Origin: Bacillota bacterium
Lineage (GTDB): Bacteria > Bacillota > Clostridia > Oscillospirales > Oscillospiraceae
Reading direction: 5' to 3'
Assembly (NCBI GenBank): GCA_023386265.1
Contig: JAEWKA010000002.1
Location: 124,001 to 188,000 of the forward strand
DNA length: 64,000 nt
Under the pieces are notes generated by a model, which had not been told where the DNA came from, made no database searches, and saw nothing but the letters and a program-made list of their open reading frames with translations. The position numbers and the translations under genes were made by a program. Position 1 is the first letter of the stretch. Each line of letters starts with the position of its first letter. Of the stretch, positions 50,263 through 59,344 are shown piece after piece.

Positions 50263-51987
50263 CTACTGACCCTGTAAATCAGACGCTGAGCTCGCTGCCG
50301 CGTCCGTTGGTGTGTTCTCTGTCGTATTTGGCGTTGTATCCGCCGCGGTATCTGTCGTACCAACTGGTGTGCCATCGGAATAGATAAATTGGTTGTACGG
50401 GTTTATCTTATTCAGATATGGGTTTGCCCCGTAGAGGCAGTTTGCAGAAAACGAAACTCTTTCGATACCGGCCTCGTTCGAACTGCGGGAAAGTCCGCTG
50501 ATTTGAATCTGTGCGATACTCTCGAATTCTCTCAAAGATGAGATGACGGAGGCGGCGTCAGTATAGCTTCCTACCGTTATATTGAGAGAAACGCCGTCGT
50601 TTGTGCAGGTGGAGGACAAAAGCAGTATACTGGAAGGCATTTTGGCCTCGAGCTCTTCGAAAAAGCTGACAAGCCTCGTGTTCGGATTAACAGCTATAGA
50701 GCTGAGAGAATCGACCGACTTTTGGCTCTCCTGATAGGAGACATACTGATTATAAGTCTGTACTGCGGACTGAAGACTAGTGATCTCCGTTTGGACATCC
50801 ATCAAATCATCTACCGTCGTGGCATAACCGAGCCACGAGGATACGGATAACAGAATCGCTCCCACGACGATTATTCCGCACATGATAACGCCCGGAATAA
50901 CGGAGGAATCATCGTCATCAACTGTAATCCTTCGGGAGGGGAGAAACTGCTTTGGGATAAGGTCAAGCGGGGCAATTGAGCAGCCGATGCAGTTGACGAA
51001 GGCGGGTGCATCCGGCGCGGTATTTGTGAATTGGGCAAAATCGGGAATGTCGTCCAGATACAGAGTCTCAAGCCCCGTTGCTTCCGCGATGAGATCGCGT
51101 AGACCTACAAGGTGGCGGTTGAGACCGACGAGCACAACCCTCGTAACTGCGGTATCCCACTGGCTCGAGTTGAAATAGTCAATTGAGCGCATGACGCCGC
51201 CTACGAGTCTTTCAAGATCACTTTGTATATCGCCGAGAGAGAGCAGCTTATCTGCCGCAAACTCAGAATGAGTGATATCCGTTTCATGAAGGACTTCTAT
51301 ATAATCTTCTTTGGTTTTGCCGCTAAGAGTCATATAGTGCGTTGTCAGCTCGTCCGCGCCGAAAGCAAAGGTGCGCTGCAAAAGAAGCTTACCGTCGCGC
51401 ATGAAGCTGACGACACTTGAAGCGCTGCCGACATCTGCGAACACCGTTACGCCCTTTAGGTTAAGCTGTTTGAGCGCCTGATACTGACTGTTTCCGCTGC
51501 TGTCGATGGCTTTAATGGAGAGTCCCGCTCTTTCGGCAAGCAGGAAATAGCCCTCTATCATCGAAACCGGAACAGCCATAACGAGGATGCGGTTATAGGG
51601 CTTTGCGGAAGAGGCCGTGTCCAAAACATAATATGCAATATGGTAGCTCTTGAGGTCAATCGGGAAATAATCCGTGGAGTTCGTGCGAATCGCTGAGGCG
51701 ATGAGCTTTGTTTTCATCGGCGGGAGCTTAACCTCGCGCGCCGCGATTTTGCTCGACGCCAGGGAAAAAATTGTGCTCTTCGTTCTGGTAATTCCGTGTG
51801 ACGCAAGCTGCATCCGCAGCTCGTTAGCTAAAAGCGTGGGGTTTGAAATAACTCCATCCGAAACGCAACCGTCAGGAGTGGGGAAAACAAAAGAGTCGAA
51901 GACCCGCACGCTCTTTCCCTTTCGTGCGGTACGGCATATAGATATGGTCTGGTCACATATCTCGATGTTAAGTACCTTAGCCGCCAT
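50263..51987 (-). CDS. pilM: PilM-PilN fusion protein
   Basis: The 574-residue protein joins two pilus proteins usually encoded separately. Residues 1-345 are the actin-like ATPase PilM (VLNIEICDQTISI, VFADVGSASSVVSF, RVVLVGLNRHLVGL). A membrane helix near 370-390 and a coiled coil begin a PilN-like region whose ferredoxin-like domain spans about 440-535 (FFEELEAKMPSSILLLS). A low-complexity Thr/Ala-rich tail follows. The fusion fixes the PilM:PilN ratio and places PilM on the cytoplasmic side. AGAGGAG precedes ATG 51987. Confidence 0.88.
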   Translation of the reverse strand: MAAKVLNIEICDQTISICRTARKGKSVRVFDSFVFPTPDGCVSDGVISNPTLLANELRMQLASHGITRTKSTIFSLASSKIAAREVKLPPMKTKLIASAIRTNSTDYFPIDLKSYHIAYYVLDTASSAKPYNRILVMAVPVSMIEGYFLLAERAGLSIKAIDSSGNSQYQALKQLNLKGVTVFADVGSASSVVSFMRDGKLLLQRTFAFGADELTTHYMTLSGKTKEDYIEVLHETDITHSEFAADKLLSLGDIQSDLERLVGGVMRSIDYFNSSQWDTAVTRVVLVGLNRHLVGLRDLIAEATGLETLYLDDIPDFAQFTNTAPDAPAFVNCIGCSIAPLDLIPKQFLPSRRITVDDDDSSVIPGVIMCGIIVVGAILLSVSSWLGYATTVDDLMDVQTEITSLQSAVQTYNQYVSYQESQKSVDSLSSIAVNPNTRLVSFFEELEAKMPSSILLLSSTCTNDGVSLNITVGSYTDAASVISSLREFESIAQIQISGLSRSSNEAGIERVSFSANCLYGANPYLNKINPYNQFIYSDGTPVGTTDTAADTTPNTTENTPTDAAASSASDLQGQ

Positions 51988-51999
51988 AAAATTCTCCTC

Positions 52000-52116
52000 T
52001 CACTCGATAAGCTCAGGTAAAATATCCGAAAGCCCGATAACGGGCAGTAAAGTCAAAATCAATGCAGAAAATGCCAATAATGCGCCGATAACGCGGCGCA
52101 GAAAACTAAAGCATAT
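52000..52116 (-). CDS. Possible small membrane protein ORF between pilD and pilMN
   Basis: A minus-strand frame encodes about 38 residues forming a clean membrane helix (RRVIGALLAFSALILTLL, then PVIGLSDILPELIE) and stops 12 bases before the pilM start codon, next to its ribosome binding site. It has no ATG, GTG or TTG at its beginning. After an in-frame TAA the first candidate is ATA at 52116, overlapping the pilD stop, or an internal TTG. Reading could depend on reinitiation. It may be a real small protein or a chance frame. Confidence 0.3.
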   Translation of the reverse strand: MCFSFLRRVIGALLAFSALILTLLPVIGLSDILPELIE

Positions 52117-52861
52117 TTAAATACCAGTTAATAAGGGGTTCTCCCCAGAGCAGAGCCGCAAAAATTCCTGCGGACAAATAGGGACCGAACGACAAGGTTC
52201 TGTCCGCTTTTTTTAACGCCATAAGCGTCAGGTGGATAAGTGTGGCCGCAAAGCAGCCGATGAAGAAGCCCAGTATAACGAGCTTCCAGCCGAGAAGGAG
52301 CCCGCAGCCCGCCATCAGCTTGATATCGCCTCCGCCCATGCCCCGTCCCTTTGTCACGACAAAGATGAGGAATAGCGGCAGGGACATTGCAAAGAAGCCA
52401 ATGAGGTGTGAAAGCCAGTTCGGCATGTCGAGAAGTGTTGCCAAAACACCGAGAACAAGAATGAAAATCGTTGTGCCGGAGGGTATCTCGCGCGTACGCG
52501 CGTCAATAAAGGAAAGAATGATGAGCGCGGAGACGAGGAGGCAAGCGATTGCAGCGCTCGCTGTGAAACCCAGCACATAGAACGAAAGTAGCCAGAGTGC
52601 CCCGTTCAGCGCCTCGACAAGGGGGTACTGCGCTGATATCTTGGCTTTGCAGCCCGAGCACCGCCCGCGCAGGGCAAGAAAGCTGAACAGCGGTATGTTT
52701 TCATACCATTTCAGCCTCTTGCCGCAGCTCGTGCAATGTGAAGGGCCCGTTACGATGCTCTCACTCTTCGGTATACGCAGTATGCAGACGTTTAGAAAGC
52801 TGCCGACCGCGATGCCGAACAGAAATACAAGTGTGTACATCAGAGCTGTGAGAGCATCCAT
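52106..52861 (-). CDS. pilD: Type IV prepilin peptidase/methyltransferase
   Basis: The 251-residue membrane protein carries the zinc-binding cytoplasmic loop of the methyltransferase part (CTSCGKRLKWYENIPLFS and CSGCKAKIS) and the two peptidase aspartates (FIDARTREIPSG and GGGDIKLMAGCGL). It cleaves prepilin leaders and N-methylates the new terminus. It follows pilA by 25 bp. All four prepilins of the operon are expected substrates. Confidence 0.95.
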   Translation of the reverse strand: MDALTALMYTLVFLFGIAVGSFLNVCILRIPKSESIVTGPSHCTSCGKRLKWYENIPLFSFLALRGRCSGCKAKISAQYPLVEALNGALWLLSFYVLGFTASAAIACLLVSALIILSFIDARTREIPSGTTIFILVLGVLATLLDMPNWLSHLIGFFAMSLPLFLIFVVTKGRGMGGGDIKLMAGCGLLLGWKLVILGFFIGCFAATLIHLTLMALKKADRTLSFGPYLSAGIFAALLWGEPLINWYLNML

Positions 52862-52886
52862 TTAATAGGGGTCCTTTCAATAGAAA

Positions 52887-53339
52887 TTAGGTGGATAATT
52901 TTCCGCCAACAGCAGTGCCGCCGATTGACGGAACAGCTGTCTTCCATCCAACGCCAGTTGTTGCGCTGTAAGTAACGGTGTAAACAGTTGTAGCAGCTGT
53001 TCCTTTGCCGCTGGTAGACTTCATCGTAGAAGTAGCGGTAGGGCAAATAGCGGCAACTTGAGTAGCAAATGTTCCGCCATATGCTACTGAACCGTCAGCT
53101 TTAGTGACTGTTATTGTTAGAATATCGCCTGCTGCAAGGTTTTCTGTTGATGCAGCGGTTATTTCTGCTGCGTGGTAAATCTCACTTATTGTGTTTCTGT
53201 CAGAACCTTCTCTTGCCTTTTCAACATACTGGATGTACTGGGGAACGAGGACTGCCGCGAGGACGCCGAGGATTGCGATTACAACGATGAGCTCTACAAG
53301 TGTGAAGCCCGCGTTGCTTTTCTTGAGTTTCTGGATCAT
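52887..53339 (-). CDS. pilA: Major type IV pilin (PilA-like)
   Basis: The 150-residue protein has leader MIQKLKKSNAG and motif FTLVELIVVIAILGVLAAV with the +5 Glu, then a globular domain (SDRNTISEIYHAAEITA, then Gly/Thr-rich beta segments). The small size and first position after pilC suggest it is the main structural subunit. AAAAGGAG precedes the start and a probable separate promoter lies in the gap after pilC, which would allow higher expression than the assembly genes. Confidence 0.9.
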   Translation of the reverse strand: MIQKLKKSNAGFTLVELIVVIAILGVLAAVLVPQYIQYVEKAREGSDRNTISEIYHAAEITAASTENLAAGDILTITVTKADGSVAYGGTFATQVAAICPTATSTMKSTSGKGTAATTVYTVTYSATTGVGWKTAVPSIGGTAVGGKLST

Positions 53340-53372
53340 AGTGTTTAACTCCTTTTCTTTTACTTCCCATTA

Positions 53373-53400
53373 ATTTTATTTAAGACGCCGTTGCGGTCAA
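53373..53400 (-). promoter_or_regulatory. Probable pilA promoter
   Basis: TTGACC (53395-53400) and TAAAAT (53373-53378) on the minus strand, spacer 16 bp, located in the pilC-pilA gap. Confidence 0.45.
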
Positions 53401-53425
53401 AGTCTGCAAAGACGTTCTTTACTTT

Positions 53426-54643
53426 TTACATACCGTTGAGCCCAGTGTACATTGACATCATCGGCAGGATAATTGAGAGGATAATTGCGCCGACAACGAC
53501 GGCGAGCACCACGATGATAGCGGGCTCGATGGCGGCCATCAGCCTTTCAGTTGCGCCCTCGACCTCCTCCTCATAATAATCAGCGAGCTTTGTGAGCATG
53601 TTCTCAATCGAGCCTGTTTCCTCCCCTATGCTGATCATATGCCGGACAAGCGGTGGGAAAAGATTGTCACGCGCAAACTGTGCCGCGAGAGGAGAGCCAA
53701 GCATAACCGCTTCACGCGCCGCGAGAAGTGAGCCTTTATAATAGATGTTCGTCATTGTATTCGAAACTATGCTGAGCGCGTCGACCAGCGGCAGACCGGA
53801 ACCGAGGAGATTTTCAAGCGTTCTGGCCATCCTTGCCGATGCGGTTTTTTTTGCGAGATCGCCGAAAAGCGGAAGACGGAGCTCGAGTTTGCCAAATAAG
53901 TACTGTCCTGAACTTGATTTTTTATATTCGCGTAGAATAAATATCAATATTAGCACGCCACTCAAGACAAGATACCAGTAATGCTGTAAAAATCCTGAGA
54001 TGGCGAGAACAACAGAGGTCAGAGCAGGCAGCTTCACTCCAAGCTGATTGAGCACGTCCTCAAAGGTCGGAACAACGAAGGTCAGCAAAACAGTGATCGA
54101 TAGAAGTGCGATGATGCTTACAATTGTCGGATAAACGGTGGCTTTTTTGATGGTTTCCTTGAGCTTGGCTTCCTTTTCAAACTGTACCGCCATCCGGGTA
54201 AAGGAGATGTCCAGAGTTCCGGCGGCTTCTCCCGCTTCGACCATTGTCACGAACATTGAAGGAAAGACGTCCGGCCACTGAGCCATCGCGTGGGAAAGGG
54301 TTTCGCCTCGCTCGATTGTTTTTTTGCACTCTGTTATGGCTTTCGCAAGCAGTTTATTCTCTGTCTGCTCGCCAAGCATCTCAAGAGCTGAGGCAAGCGG
54401 TACGCCTGCGTCAATAATACTGACAAACTGGCGGCAGTACACCGAAAGGTCGCGCGGCGTTGGCTTTTTCGTGAAAATAGAGAGCTTTATATCTCTGTTG
54501 AGTATGCCGACTTCGTTGACGGATATTACGAGGTCGCCCCTTTGCCTAAGAGAGGAGAGCGCTTCTTCACGCCCTGCGGCGTCCAAAGTGCCTTTTATCT
54601 CTTTGCCTCTTTTGTCTATGACGAGATAAGAAAATACGGCCAA
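53426..54643 (-). CDS. pilC: Type IV pilus inner-membrane platform protein PilC
   Basis: The 405-residue protein has the two repeated GspF domains (FCRQF-type start seen as VYCRQFVSIIDAGVPL, and later MARTLENLLGSGLPLVDAL). Membrane helices lie near 170, 210 and 375, ending in LSIILPMMSMY. It forms the platform on which PilB and PilT act. The N-terminal FSYLVIDKRGKEIKG matches the family start. It lies between pilT and pilA. Confidence 0.95.
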   Translation of the reverse strand: MAVFSYLVIDKRGKEIKGTLDAAGREEALSSLRQRGDLVISVNEVGILNRDIKLSIFTKKPTPRDLSVYCRQFVSIIDAGVPLASALEMLGEQTENKLLAKAITECKKTIERGETLSHAMAQWPDVFPSMFVTMVEAGEAAGTLDISFTRMAVQFEKEAKLKETIKKATVYPTIVSIIALLSITVLLTFVVPTFEDVLNQLGVKLPALTSVVLAISGFLQHYWYLVLSGVLILIFILREYKKSSSGQYLFGKLELRLPLFGDLAKKTASARMARTLENLLGSGLPLVDALSIVSNTMTNIYYKGSLLAAREAVMLGSPLAAQFARDNLFPPLVRHMISIGEETGSIENMLTKLADYYEEEVEGATERLMAAIEPAIIVVLAVVVGAIILSIILPMMSMYTGLNGM

Positions 54644-54682
54644 AATATCACTCTCCTGAAATGGGATAAGTGTCGGGGCGCT

Positions 54683-55741
54683 TTAGGCGAACCGCTTTGC
54701 GAGAATCGACCTGTCCTGTGCGTATAGCAACGCGATTTCCTCGCTGATTGCACCGTTCATATAGAGCTCGAACAGCGCGTCGTCCATTGTTTTCATGCCA
54801 AGCTTTCCGCTCGTCTGCATAACAGTGGATATCTGATAGGTCTTTGCTTCGCGGATGTGGTTTCGGATTGCGTTGTTTGCAAGCATGACTTCAAAAGCCG
54901 CGATACGTCCCCTTCCGTCTTTTCTGGGAAGGAGCTGCTGCGAAACTACGCATTGCAGAACGTCCGCAAGCTGAGTTCTGATTTGCTGCTGCTGATGAGG
55001 TGGAAAAACATCGATTATTCGGTCAATTGTGTTGGCCGCCCCGTTAGTATGGAGAGTAGAAAACACGAGATGTCCTGTTTCCGCCGCAGTTACCGCGGTT
55101 GCAATCGTCTCAAGGTCACGCATTTCTCCTACAAGGATAACGTCTGGATCCTGACGAAGAGCGGCGCGAAGTGCTGCGGAATAGCTGGCCGAATCCGCTC
55201 CCATCTCACGCTGATTGACAATGGATTGGTTGTGCCTGTGAAGATATTCAATGGGGTCTTCAAGCGTGATTATATGGTCACTGCGTCTCTGATTAATAAG
55301 ATTTATCAGTGAAGCCAGAGTTGTTGATTTACCGCTTCCGGTTGCACCGGTTACGAGAACAAGCCCGCGGCGCTTTTCAGTTATTTCAACTATCGGCCTA
55401 GGTATGCCCAGTTCTTCAGGCGTTGGAATCCTGAGGTTAAGGATTCTCGCCACCATTGAAAAGCTGCCTCGCTGGCGGAAGACGTTTACACGGAACCTGC
55501 CTAGAGAAGGAATTGAATATGCGAAATCGACCTCTCCAGCTTCTTCAAGAACCGCATGGTGTCTCTCGTCCATTATGCTCAGTGCGATATCTTCTACAGC
55601 CTTGGGCATCAGGGACTCGGTGTCCTCCATCCGGACAATAGTGCCATCTATCCTCATGCAGGGAGGAACGCCGACGCTCAGGTGAAGGTCGGAAGCGCCA
55701 TTTTCAATTGCTTTTCCGATGAGTTCCTGAAAAGTCAGCAT
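54683..55741 (-). CDS. pilT: Pilus retraction ATPase PilT
   Basis: The 352-residue hexameric ATPase starts TFQELIGKAIENGASDLHLSVG, split at AIE. It has Walker A GATGSGKSTT near residue 134, the Asp box THHITLEDP-type segment (HIITLEDPIEY), Walker B VGEMRD and the His box STLHTNGA. It powers pilus disassembly, twitching or DNA uptake. AGGAG precedes the start; it is 54 bp after pilB. Confidence 0.95.
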   Translation of the reverse strand: MLTFQELIGKAIENGASDLHLSVGVPPCMRIDGTIVRMEDTESLMPKAVEDIALSIMDERHHAVLEEAGEVDFAYSIPSLGRFRVNVFRQRGSFSMVARILNLRIPTPEELGIPRPIVEITEKRRGLVLVTGATGSGKSTTLASLINLINQRRSDHIITLEDPIEYLHRHNQSIVNQREMGADSASYSAALRAALRQDPDVILVGEMRDLETIATAVTAAETGHLVFSTLHTNGAANTIDRIIDVFPPHQQQQIRTQLADVLQCVVSQQLLPRKDGRGRIAAFEVMLANNAIRNHIREAKTYQISTVMQTSGKLGMKTMDDALFELYMNGAISEEIALLYAQDRSILAKRFA

Positions 55742-55795
55742 AGCATTCTCCTGTTGAAGATGTAAATTAACAAATAAACCGAGGGAATTCGACAG

Positions 55796-57499
55796 CTATT
55801 CTTCAAAAGAAACCCGCATCATTTCGGCAATTGACGTTGTTCCGTCCAGAACATATTCCGCTGCGCTTGAATGAAGCGTCTTCATACCTTCGGTGACTGC
55901 GGTGTTTTGAATATTAGCGGTGGAGCCCTTGGTGGAAATTATCCTCTTGAGGGTCTGCGAAATTTCCATGATTTCATATACGCCTATTCGCCCGAAATAT
56001 CCCGTCTCGGCACACATCGGGCAGCCGACCGGCTCGTATATCGTTATGCTGTCGCTAAAATCCCTGCTCAGCATAAGGTTTTCCTCCGGACTTGTGAGCC
56101 TTGCCTTTTTACAGTGGGGGCAAAGCCTGCGCACGAGGCGCTGAGCGATAACGCCAACGAGTGAATCCGCCAAAAGATAGCTTTCAATGCCCATATCCAT
56201 GAGGCGCGTGACCGTTGCGGCGGCGCTGTTAGTATGAAGAGTCGACACAACGAAATGACCTGTGATAGAGGCCTGAACCGCAATCGAAGCAGTTTCATAG
56301 TCGCGAATCTCGCCAATCATTATTATGTCGGGGTCCTGACGAAGTATTGAGCGAAGAGCAGTTGCAAAGGTCAAATCTGCCTTTGGATTGACCTGAACCT
56401 GATTAATGCCCGTGACGCTGGCCTCGACCGGATCCTCAACCGTGATGATGTTGACGGACTCGGTGTTCAGTTCGGACAGCGCGGTATATAGTGTTGTCGA
56501 CTTTCCGCTACCTGTTGGTCCCGTAACGAGCAGGATACCATTCGGACTTGAAAGGATATGGTCAAAGCGCTTAAGCTCGCTCTCGCGCATGCCGAGTTCG
56601 GATTTGGATTTTGTTAGCGCGGTCTTGTCCGCAAGACGCATGACAATCTTTTCGCCGAAATATGAAGGCAGAACCGAGACGCGTATGTCGTATTCGGAGC
56701 GATCGACGGTCACCGTAATGCGGCCATCCTGCGGCTTGCGCTTTTCGGAGATGTCCATTCCGCCGAGTATTTTGATTCTCGCTGAGAGTGCGGGAAGAAG
56801 CGTAATGTCATAAACCATTTTCTCAATCAGCACGCCGTCTATTCTGTAGCGGACTCGGAGCTGCTTTTCAAGAGCTTCGATATGGATGTCGGAGGCGCGG
56901 GAGCGCACTGCCTGCTCAATTATCGACCTGACAATCTGGACGATTGGCGCGGAGCTGAGATCAAGTGCTTCTTCAGCTGCGGCTGCCGCAAGATCGTGAT
57001 CCTTGACCGCCTTATCCTTCGAGAATTTTTCAGCTGCGGAAAGGGTTTCGTCCGTGCCGAAGTATCTGTCGAGCACTGCGTTTATTTCGCGGGCGGTGGA
57101 TATGCGTGGTTCAATAAAGCAATTTGTGATTATCGATATATCGTCCTGAGCGACCATATCGAGAGGGTCGGACATAACGAGTATAAGCGTGTTTCGAGAG
57201 CCATTCACAAAGGCTATCGGCAGAACATTATGCCGACGCAGTACACTGCCGCCGACGAGAGTAATGACGTCCTCAGGTATATCGATTCCTCGAAGCTCGA
57301 CAATTTCTATCCCGAGTTGGATGTTAAGCGCTTGTGCAATGTCTTTATCAGAAACGATACCCGAGTCTATAAGGTAATCTCCCAAACGCTGTTTGGTCTT
57401 TTTTTGGGCATCCAGCGCGGATTTCAGCTGAGTATCGGATATATAGCCCTGCTGCAGCAAAATATCGCCGAGCCTGTATTTCTTGTTTTTCGGAACCAT
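55796..57499 (-). CDS. pilB: Pilus extension ATPase PilB
   Basis: The 567-residue protein has an N-terminal T2SSE/MshEN-type domain (LGDILLQQGYISDTQLKSAL and a second similar element). MshEN domains in some PilB-type ATPases bind c-di-GMP, so this is a possible target of the window's cyclase. A linker and the secretion ATPase core follow, with Walker A GPTGSGKSTTLY, ITVEDPVE, Walker B MIGEIRDYETA, STLHTNSAA, and the tetracysteine zinc site CPHCKK / CPMCAETGY. It drives pilin polymerisation. It is the first gene of the operon, with promoter upstream. Confidence 0.95.
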   Translation of the reverse strand: MVPKNKKYRLGDILLQQGYISDTQLKSALDAQKKTKQRLGDYLIDSGIVSDKDIAQALNIQLGIEIVELRGIDIPEDVITLVGGSVLRRHNVLPIAFVNGSRNTLILVMSDPLDMVAQDDISIITNCFIEPRISTAREINAVLDRYFGTDETLSAAEKFSKDKAVKDHDLAAAAAEEALDLSSAPIVQIVRSIIEQAVRSRASDIHIEALEKQLRVRYRIDGVLIEKMVYDITLLPALSARIKILGGMDISEKRKPQDGRITVTVDRSEYDIRVSVLPSYFGEKIVMRLADKTALTKSKSELGMRESELKRFDHILSSPNGILLVTGPTGSGKSTTLYTALSELNTESVNIITVEDPVEASVTGINQVQVNPKADLTFATALRSILRQDPDIIMIGEIRDYETASIAVQASITGHFVVSTLHTNSAAATVTRLMDMGIESYLLADSLVGVIAQRLVRRLCPHCKKARLTSPEENLMLSRDFSDSITIYEPVGCPMCAETGYFGRIGVYEIMEISQTLKRIISTKGSTANIQNTAVTEGMKTLHSSAAEYVLDGTTSIAEMMRVSFEE

Positions 57500-57628
57500 T
57501 TCAATTTCTCCGCATCATCTGAAATTTATGGACAGCGAACAAACGGCATCCTGAGCAGTATCCGCACAGACGCAAAATTGCATACATTAATAACGCAGAA
57601 ATTGTGCTAATTCTTCTGCCGATTCTGT

Positions 57629-57657
57629 ATTATACATTATAATATTTTAAGAATCAA
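57629..57657 (-). promoter_or_regulatory. Promoter of the type IV pilus operon
   Basis: TTGATT (57652-57657) and TATAAT (57629-57634) on the minus strand, spacer 17 bp. The leader to the pilB start is about 120 bases. The 57500-57820 interval holds this promoter and the rpsT terminator but no gene or recognised riboswitch. Confidence 0.7.
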
Positions 57658-57723
57658 CCTGAATATATTTCATATGAGTAAAAATAACATAAATATGCGT
57701 CAATTTACATAATTATTTTCGTA

Positions 57724-57775
57724 TTTACAGCAAAGTCCGAGAGAAATTAATCATTCTCTCGGACTTTGCTGTAAA
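57724..57775 (-). terminator. rpsT terminator
   Basis: A perfect 21-bp stem (57724-57744 with 57755-57775) lies about 45 bp past the rpsT stop. Confidence 0.85.
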
Positions 57776-57820
57776 TAAGCATGTACTATAACATGAGATA
57801 TAGTGACGATTTAGCGAAGA

Positions 57821-58084
57821 TTACTGCATTTCGTTCAGCTTGACTGTGAGCTGAGACTTCTTGTTTGCAGCGTTATTCTTGTGAATAAGATGCTTTGTTG
57901 CGGCGTGATCGACAGTTTTGACAGCGACCTTATAGGCGCTGACGGCTGTTTCACGATCGCCCTCAGCAATTGCCGCGTCGAACTTCTTAAGATTTGTCCT
58001 AAGCAAAGTCTTTGCCGCCCTGTTCTTCGCGTTCTGAGCTTTGGCAAGGGCGTCTCTTTTAGCCGCAGATTTGATATTGGGCAC
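57821..58084 (-). CDS. rpsT: 30S ribosomal protein S20
   Basis: The 87-residue basic protein starts MPNIKSAAKRDALA and ends with HKNNAANKKSQLTVKLN, the standard S20 pattern. It binds 16S rRNA in the 30S body. The start codon is GTG, preceded by GGAGGAGG; a non-ATG start is a known feature of rpsT in some bacteria and lowers expression. It has its own promoter and terminator. Confidence 0.97.
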   Translation of the reverse strand: MPNIKSAAKRDALAKAQNAKNRAAKTLLRTNLKKFDAAIAEGDRETAVSAYKVAVKTVDHAATKHLIHKNNAANKKSQLTVKLNEMQ

Positions 58085-58138
58085 TAGTTGCCACCTCCTC
58101 CTATAATAGTTGCGTCACCTGTGGTTCCGCGGAAATTA

Positions 58139-58167
58139 ATTCTACCACCAATAGTCGTGTTTTGCAA
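58139..58167 (-). promoter_or_regulatory. rpsT promoter
   Basis: TTGCAA (58162-58167) and TAGAAT (58139-58144) on the minus strand, spacer 17 bp. Confidence 0.7.
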
Positions 58168-58265
58168 GTAATATTTTCATTTTTTTAAATTTCGATTTTG
58201 CTTGTATAACTGCGGGTTTGATACAAAAAATAACCACAAAATATAGTTGATTGGGAGATATGAGT

Positions 58266-59156
58266 ATGGAAAGATTCGTACAGAGAACCGACCTTGCCGC
58301 TGAGTCCAGAGAACTTGCGATGAGCGGGAAAGCGGGCGACGTCGAAGGCACAAAATTCGAAGAAGGGCAAGATCGCACGGTCAAATACCAGAAACTGGAA
58401 GTGTTTAATGAGGCTGGCCAAAATGCAATCGGCAAACCCATAGGAACGTATTACACGGCGGAAATTGCATCAGTCCTTAGGAGGGAGAGCGAAACCTTCA
58501 GCGATACAGTTGGCGCGATTTCGGGTTTAATAAAGAACCTGTTGGGCGAGAAAAAGGGTGAGGGATGTACACTCGTTGTTGGACTGGGCAACAGAGACAT
58601 TACTCCGGACATCATTGGTCCGCTCTGCACTGAGTCTGTTTTGGTCACGAGGCATCTAAAGGAGCATGCGCCAAAGGATTTTGAATTCTTAAGTCCTGTC
58701 GCGGCTATTAGTCCCGGTGTCCTCGGCACGAGCGGAATTGAAAGCGCGGATTACATTAAATGGGTCTGCGACAACTTGAAACCTGAAAGAGTTATAGCAA
58801 TTGATGCGCTGGCTGCACGAAATCTCGATCGCCTGTGTCGGACCGTTCAAATAACTGACACGGGAATCACGCCGGGGTCTGGCGTTGGCAACTCGCGAAG
58901 CGCCATAAACAAGGAAGTGATGGGAGTTCCTGTAATTGCAATAGGGATTCCGACGGTCGTTGATATTCGAAGTTTGCTGGTTGATATGGGAGATGGAAAA
59001 GTATCCGAGAAAGCTGCAAGCACCAATGATATGATTGTAACTCCGAGAAATATCGATAGCGAGGTGGTCTGCGCAAGCCGTGTTGTTGCATATGCAATTA
59101 ACCTTGCTTTGCATGAAGGCCTGACAGTTGAAGATATTGATATGATGGTCGGCTAA
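58266..59156 (+). CDS. gpr: Germination protease GPR
   Basis: The 296-residue aspartic-type protease degrades small acid-soluble spore proteins at germination. It begins MERFVQRTDLAAESRELA, with the propeptide region at the start, and shows the family core LVVGLGNRDITPDIIGPL, SPGVLGTSGIESADY, AIDALAARNLDRLC and GSGVGNSR. It is strong evidence for a spore-former. ATG 58266 follows TTGGGAG at 8 bp; earlier in-frame TTG/ATG codons overlap the site. It is divergent from rpsT, as in many Firmicutes. Confidence 0.96.
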   Translation: MERFVQRTDLAAESRELAMSGKAGDVEGTKFEEGQDRTVKYQKLEVFNEAGQNAIGKPIGTYYTAEIASVLRRESETFSDTVGAISGLIKNLLGEKKGEGCTLVVGLGNRDITPDIIGPLCTESVLVTRHLKEHAPKDFEFLSPVAAISPGVLGTSGIESADYIKWVCDNLKPERVIAIDALAARNLDRLCRTVQITDTGITPGSGVGNSRSAINKEVMGVPVIAIGIPTVVDIRSLLVDMGDGKVSEKAASTNDMIVTPRNIDSEVVCASRVVAYAINLALHEGLTVEDIDMMVG

Positions 59157-59162
59157 TTAAAA

Positions 59163-59178
59163 TGTTTCACGTGAAACA
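59163..59178. promoter_or_regulatory. parS: parS site 1
   Basis: This is a perfect 16-bp match to the ParB-binding consensus TGTTTCACGTGAAACA, 7 bp after the gpr stop and upstream of parA. Confidence 0.95.
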
Positions 59179-59208
59179 AGTCTTTCTACTTGTGGAAGGT
59201 ACACGAAA

Positions 59209-59224
59209 TGTTTCACGTGAAACA
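59209..59224. promoter_or_regulatory. parS: parS site 2
   Basis: A second perfect parS copy lies 30 bp after the first; flanking bases extend it to a 22-bp palindrome (59206-59227). Paired parS next to parAB marks the origin-proximal part of the chromosome. Confidence 0.95.
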
Positions 59225-59274
59225 TTTTATAGATATAATTGTTAACATAAAATTGAAATCTACGGTAAAAAGCA

Positions 59275-59303
59275 TTGAAAACTTATACTTATGCTGTTAT
59301 AAT
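59275..59303 (+). promoter_or_regulatory. parA promoter
   Basis: TTGAAA (59275-59280) and TATAAT (59298-59303), spacer 17 bp, 41 bp before the start and 50 bp after parS site 2, so ParB spreading could influence it. Confidence 0.75.
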
Positions 59304-59344
59304 GAGCAACGACATACAGAAGGCGCGCTTTAGGGAGAAATTAT

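Noticed and set aside
51674..52120. 148-codon plus-strand frame across the start of pilMN and the pilD end
   Set aside because: It is antisense to well-supported pilus genes and has no family pattern or ribosome binding site.
57500..57820. c-di-GMP riboswitch before the pilus operon
   Set aside because: I looked for a GEMM-like core in the pilB leader because some clostridial pilus loci have one. The leader of about 120 bases shows no such conserved core.
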